64,000 nt of DNA from Hahella chejuensis KCTC 2396 (GTDB taxonomy: Bacteria > Pseudomonadota > Gammaproteobacteria > Pseudomonadales > Oleiphilaceae), in NCBI RefSeq assembly GCF_000012985.1, contig NC_007645.1, positions 3,130,501-3,194,500 on the forward strand, written 5' to 3'. Shown here one piece after another: positions 62,533-64,000 of the stretch. A program made the position numbers and the translations under genes. The notes under the pieces are model-generated. The model saw nothing but the letters and a program-made list of their open reading frames with translations, did not search any database and had not been told where the DNA came from. The stretch's first letter is position 1; each line of letters opens with the position of its first letter.

Positions 62533-62604
62533 CCTGAAATTGCCTGCTTCGTTGCAGGGACAAACTGGGACGACCTTCGAGGGCCGCGTGAGGCGTGAAA
62601 AGTC

Positions 62605-63144
62605 ATGGCGAATACAGATGACAAATGGGCGGCGGCGTCGAGCTATGACGCATTCATGGGGCGTTGGAGCCGACGCATCGCCGAAGATATGTGCATTGGC
62701 TGAATACGCCACCAGGGCTGCACTGGCTGGATATGGGTTGCGGCACGGGAGCGCTGACCCGTGCGATTTGCAATGTCGCTCAACCCGCCTCTGTCAGATG
62801 CGGCGACAGCGCACGATCCCGCCGCGAAAGAACTGGACGAAGGCTATCGTTTTCCTCTCTGTCATCACGAGAAACTCATCGAACTGTTCACCAAAACCGG
62901 CCTCGATGAACTCCAGTGCGAAACCGTGGAAATCCCAACCCTCTTCACCCACTTCGACGACTACTGGCTCCCCTTCCTAGGCGCAACCGGACCCGCACCC
63001 ACTTACATCGCCTCCCTCACGGCCGATCTAAGAAACGCCATAGCGGACAAATTAAGAGAAATATTCCCCATACAACCAAATGGAACCATCCCACTCAAAG
63101 CAAAAGCCTGGGCGATCCGAGGTGTTGTGCATCGAGCCAGATAG
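62605..63144 (+). pseudogene. Class I SAM methyltransferase, frameshifted and internally deleted
   Basis: The start frame reads MANTDDKWAAASSYDAFMGR then stops. The next frame continues the same protein (WLNTPPGLHWLDMGCGTGAL, the SAM-binding motif I). The original frame resumes at TAHDPAAKELDEGYRFPLCH and runs to WAIRGVVHRAR. At least one frameshift and loss of about 100 central residues separate the parts. Family ends and starts are recognisable, so this is decay. Confidence 0.85.
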
Positions 63145-63163
63145 GAGGTACATATTGAGTGTT

Positions 63164-63253
63164 GTAGGCTGGAAAAGCGCAGCGCCTTCCAACAAATGAG
63201 GTTACATTACATGGATTCAGCTGTCGGATGGCGCTACGCTTATCCAACCTACG
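63164..63253. repeat. Second BIME-like repeat pair
   Basis: GTAGGCTGGAAAAGCGCAGC with GCCTTCCAACA (63164-63194) and the inverted TGTCGGATGGCGCTACGCTT with ATCCAACCTACG (63222-63253). Same family as the pair at 60937; the two pairs bracket the MCP gene and the methyltransferase pseudogene. Confidence 0.85.
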
Positions 63254-63323
63254 TTTGCTTTACGATATCTCGTTCCACGGCGATGCTCGGCAGAAACAGT
63301 CAATCAAATAAGGAGTTTCCAAT

Positions 63324-63431
63324 ATGAGTTGCTACCCCTGGATGAATGCCGCTGATGAATAACTTACGCGGCTCTCGAATTGGCTCCCGGAAGAACTTAA
63401 ACCTGGGGCGGTTAGAGTGTTTAAAGTTTGA
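63324..63431 (+). pseudogene. Tiny ORF with an in-frame TAA
   Basis: AAGGAG precedes an ATG that reads MSCYPWMNAADE, then TAA, then LTRLSNWLPEELKPGAVRVF and KV before the next stop in the same frame. The sense of the downstream part suggests a small gene broken by one base change, or chance. No family recognised. Confidence 0.3.
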
Positions 63432-63563
63432 GATTATTGAGTAGTTAATGGTTTTGATTAATGGGGGTGGTGTTTTATATAAAATATAGTTATTAAATAT
63501 TGATGGTTGTAAGGCTTGAATGTTTAATTTTTTGGTTCCCTTTAATAATTTTAAGGTGTAAAT

Positions 63564-63956
63564 GTGAAGAAGATAGATTTTGACAAAGCATTAGATATTT
63601 TTTTTGAGAAATTTATGGAGTTGAATCCAGCTGAAACCCTCCCTGAATGGTTTAAGGACTCTACTATGTATGGTGGTAGCATTGTTGAGGGAAGGTATTG
63701 GGAGCTTTCCTTTATGGCGCATTTGAAAAGTTCGCTTGGAGAAAATGAATGCTGGGAGAAAGACAAAGACGGGAGGTATCGCTTGGTGAGTTATCACCCT
63801 GATACGGGAGAAAAACGATATATAATATCCGGCGGTGGAGGCGAAGCTGTAAAACTTTTTACGTTAAGGATTGATATCAACTCAGGAGAAGTGTCGGATA
63901 TAAGCCAAAGGAACTTTTCGGAAATAGATGGTGATGACTTATTGTCAACGAATTAA
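63564..63956 (+). CDS. AT-rich orphan gene, possibly an immunity-type protein
   Basis: 130 residues, GTG start with TTAAGG upstream. Small, acidic, with aromatic spacing (ETLPEWFKDSTMYGG, RYWELSFMAHL) and a Gly patch (IISGGGGEAVKLF), a style seen in polymorphic-toxin immunity proteins; the resemblance is of type only. It is clearly more AT-rich than the rest of the window, as is the 63430-63560 leader, which suggests horizontal gain. No toxin gene is visible before the window ends. Confidence 0.5.
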   Translation: MKKIDFDKALDIFFEKFMELNPAETLPEWFKDSTMYGGSIVEGRYWELSFMAHLKSSLGENECWEKDKDGRYRLVSYHPDTGEKRYIISGGGGEAVKLFTLRIDINSGEVSDISQRNFSEIDGDDLLSTN

Positions 63957-64000
63957 TGATTATATGAATAGGTTGTTTCTCATGCATACAGATGGTGTTC

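Noticed and set aside
1-64000. tRNA, rRNA and riboswitch candidates
   Set aside because: I looked for tRNA arms, rRNA anchors and known riboswitch cores and saw none that could be supported by eye; a covariance-model scan would settle it.

Overview
The window reads as the chromosome of a marine, Hahella-like gammaproteobacterium (Oceanospirillales). That assignment is inference from gene content: an E. coli-type split transhydrogenase PntA/PntB, NhaR- and BdlA-like proteins, a LasA-type protease, a GH18 chitinase, an IMPa-like peptidase and many secreted multidomain proteins. I found no rRNA, tRNA or CRISPR array. Most genes are chromosomal in style. The 59-64 kb end is decayed and, past 63.4 kb, AT-rich.

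Layout. 1-12.4 kb: a beta-propeller gene cut by the window edge, a trypsin-PPC-(PTD)n-CAP fusion protein, a Crp-type regulator, a lipoprotein, a PCuAC copper chaperone, a PEP-CTERM protein, a large IMPa-like metallopeptidase lipoprotein, a CAP-domain lipoprotein and a MerR regulator. 12.4-15.4 kb: pntAB. 15.9-25 kb: single genes, including a 614-residue protein ending in a PD-(D/E)XK-like nuclease domain, a tyrosine-phosphatase-like protein, a HEAT-like protein, a haloperoxidase-like hydrolase divergent from an AraC regulator, and a solute-binding protein. 25-29 kb: a putative stress cluster (epimerase, SPW/VKOR membrane protein, PfpI). 29.4-37.3 kb: a LasA-like protease, a LysR/SnoaL/esterase group, a REP-associated tyrosine transposase (RAYT), a HAD phosphatase and a discoidin/crystallin/chitin-binding/expansin-like protein. 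37.7-43.1 kb: corA, then deoC-deoB-deoD for deoxynucleoside salvage, then nhaR. 44.4-55.1 kb: a 2-aminoethylphosphonate (AEP) island on the minus strand. In it a GntR/UTRA regulator precedes the binding protein, ATPase and fused permease, then PhnW and PhnX, an EamA transporter, an FAD oxidoreductase, a HAD-IB phosphatase and a PhnZ-like HD oxygenase. 55.7-64 kb: chitinase, tyrosine recombinase, an unknown protein with a deaminase-like motif pair, xylB broken by an amber codon, a PAS-PAS-MCP sensor, a methyltransferase pseudogene and an AT-rich orphan gene.

The AEP genes form one pathway. The ABC transporter imports AEP, PhnW makes phosphonoacetaldehyde, and PhnX releases phosphate and acetaldehyde. 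The FAD, HD, HAD and EamA genes probably widen the substrate range. Two copies of a palindromic TGGTCTATACCA-like site lie upstream of phnS and of the regulator gene.

The most unusual signal is a short dispersed DNA motif, consensus about TTAnCAGGACACCCAC followed by TTTAA. I count about 30 exact cores between 26.4 and 60 kb and saw none outside that span. It lies between genes, as inverted or tandem pairs, across a start codon and inside about ten coding regions. The RAYT gene is flanked by copies, so the motif is a candidate REP family for that transposase; an uptake-sequence-like or protein-binding role is the main alternative. A second element forms hairpins around deoB-deoD with a compensatory base-pair change, and a third pairs as BIME-like repeats near 61.0 and 63.2 kb.
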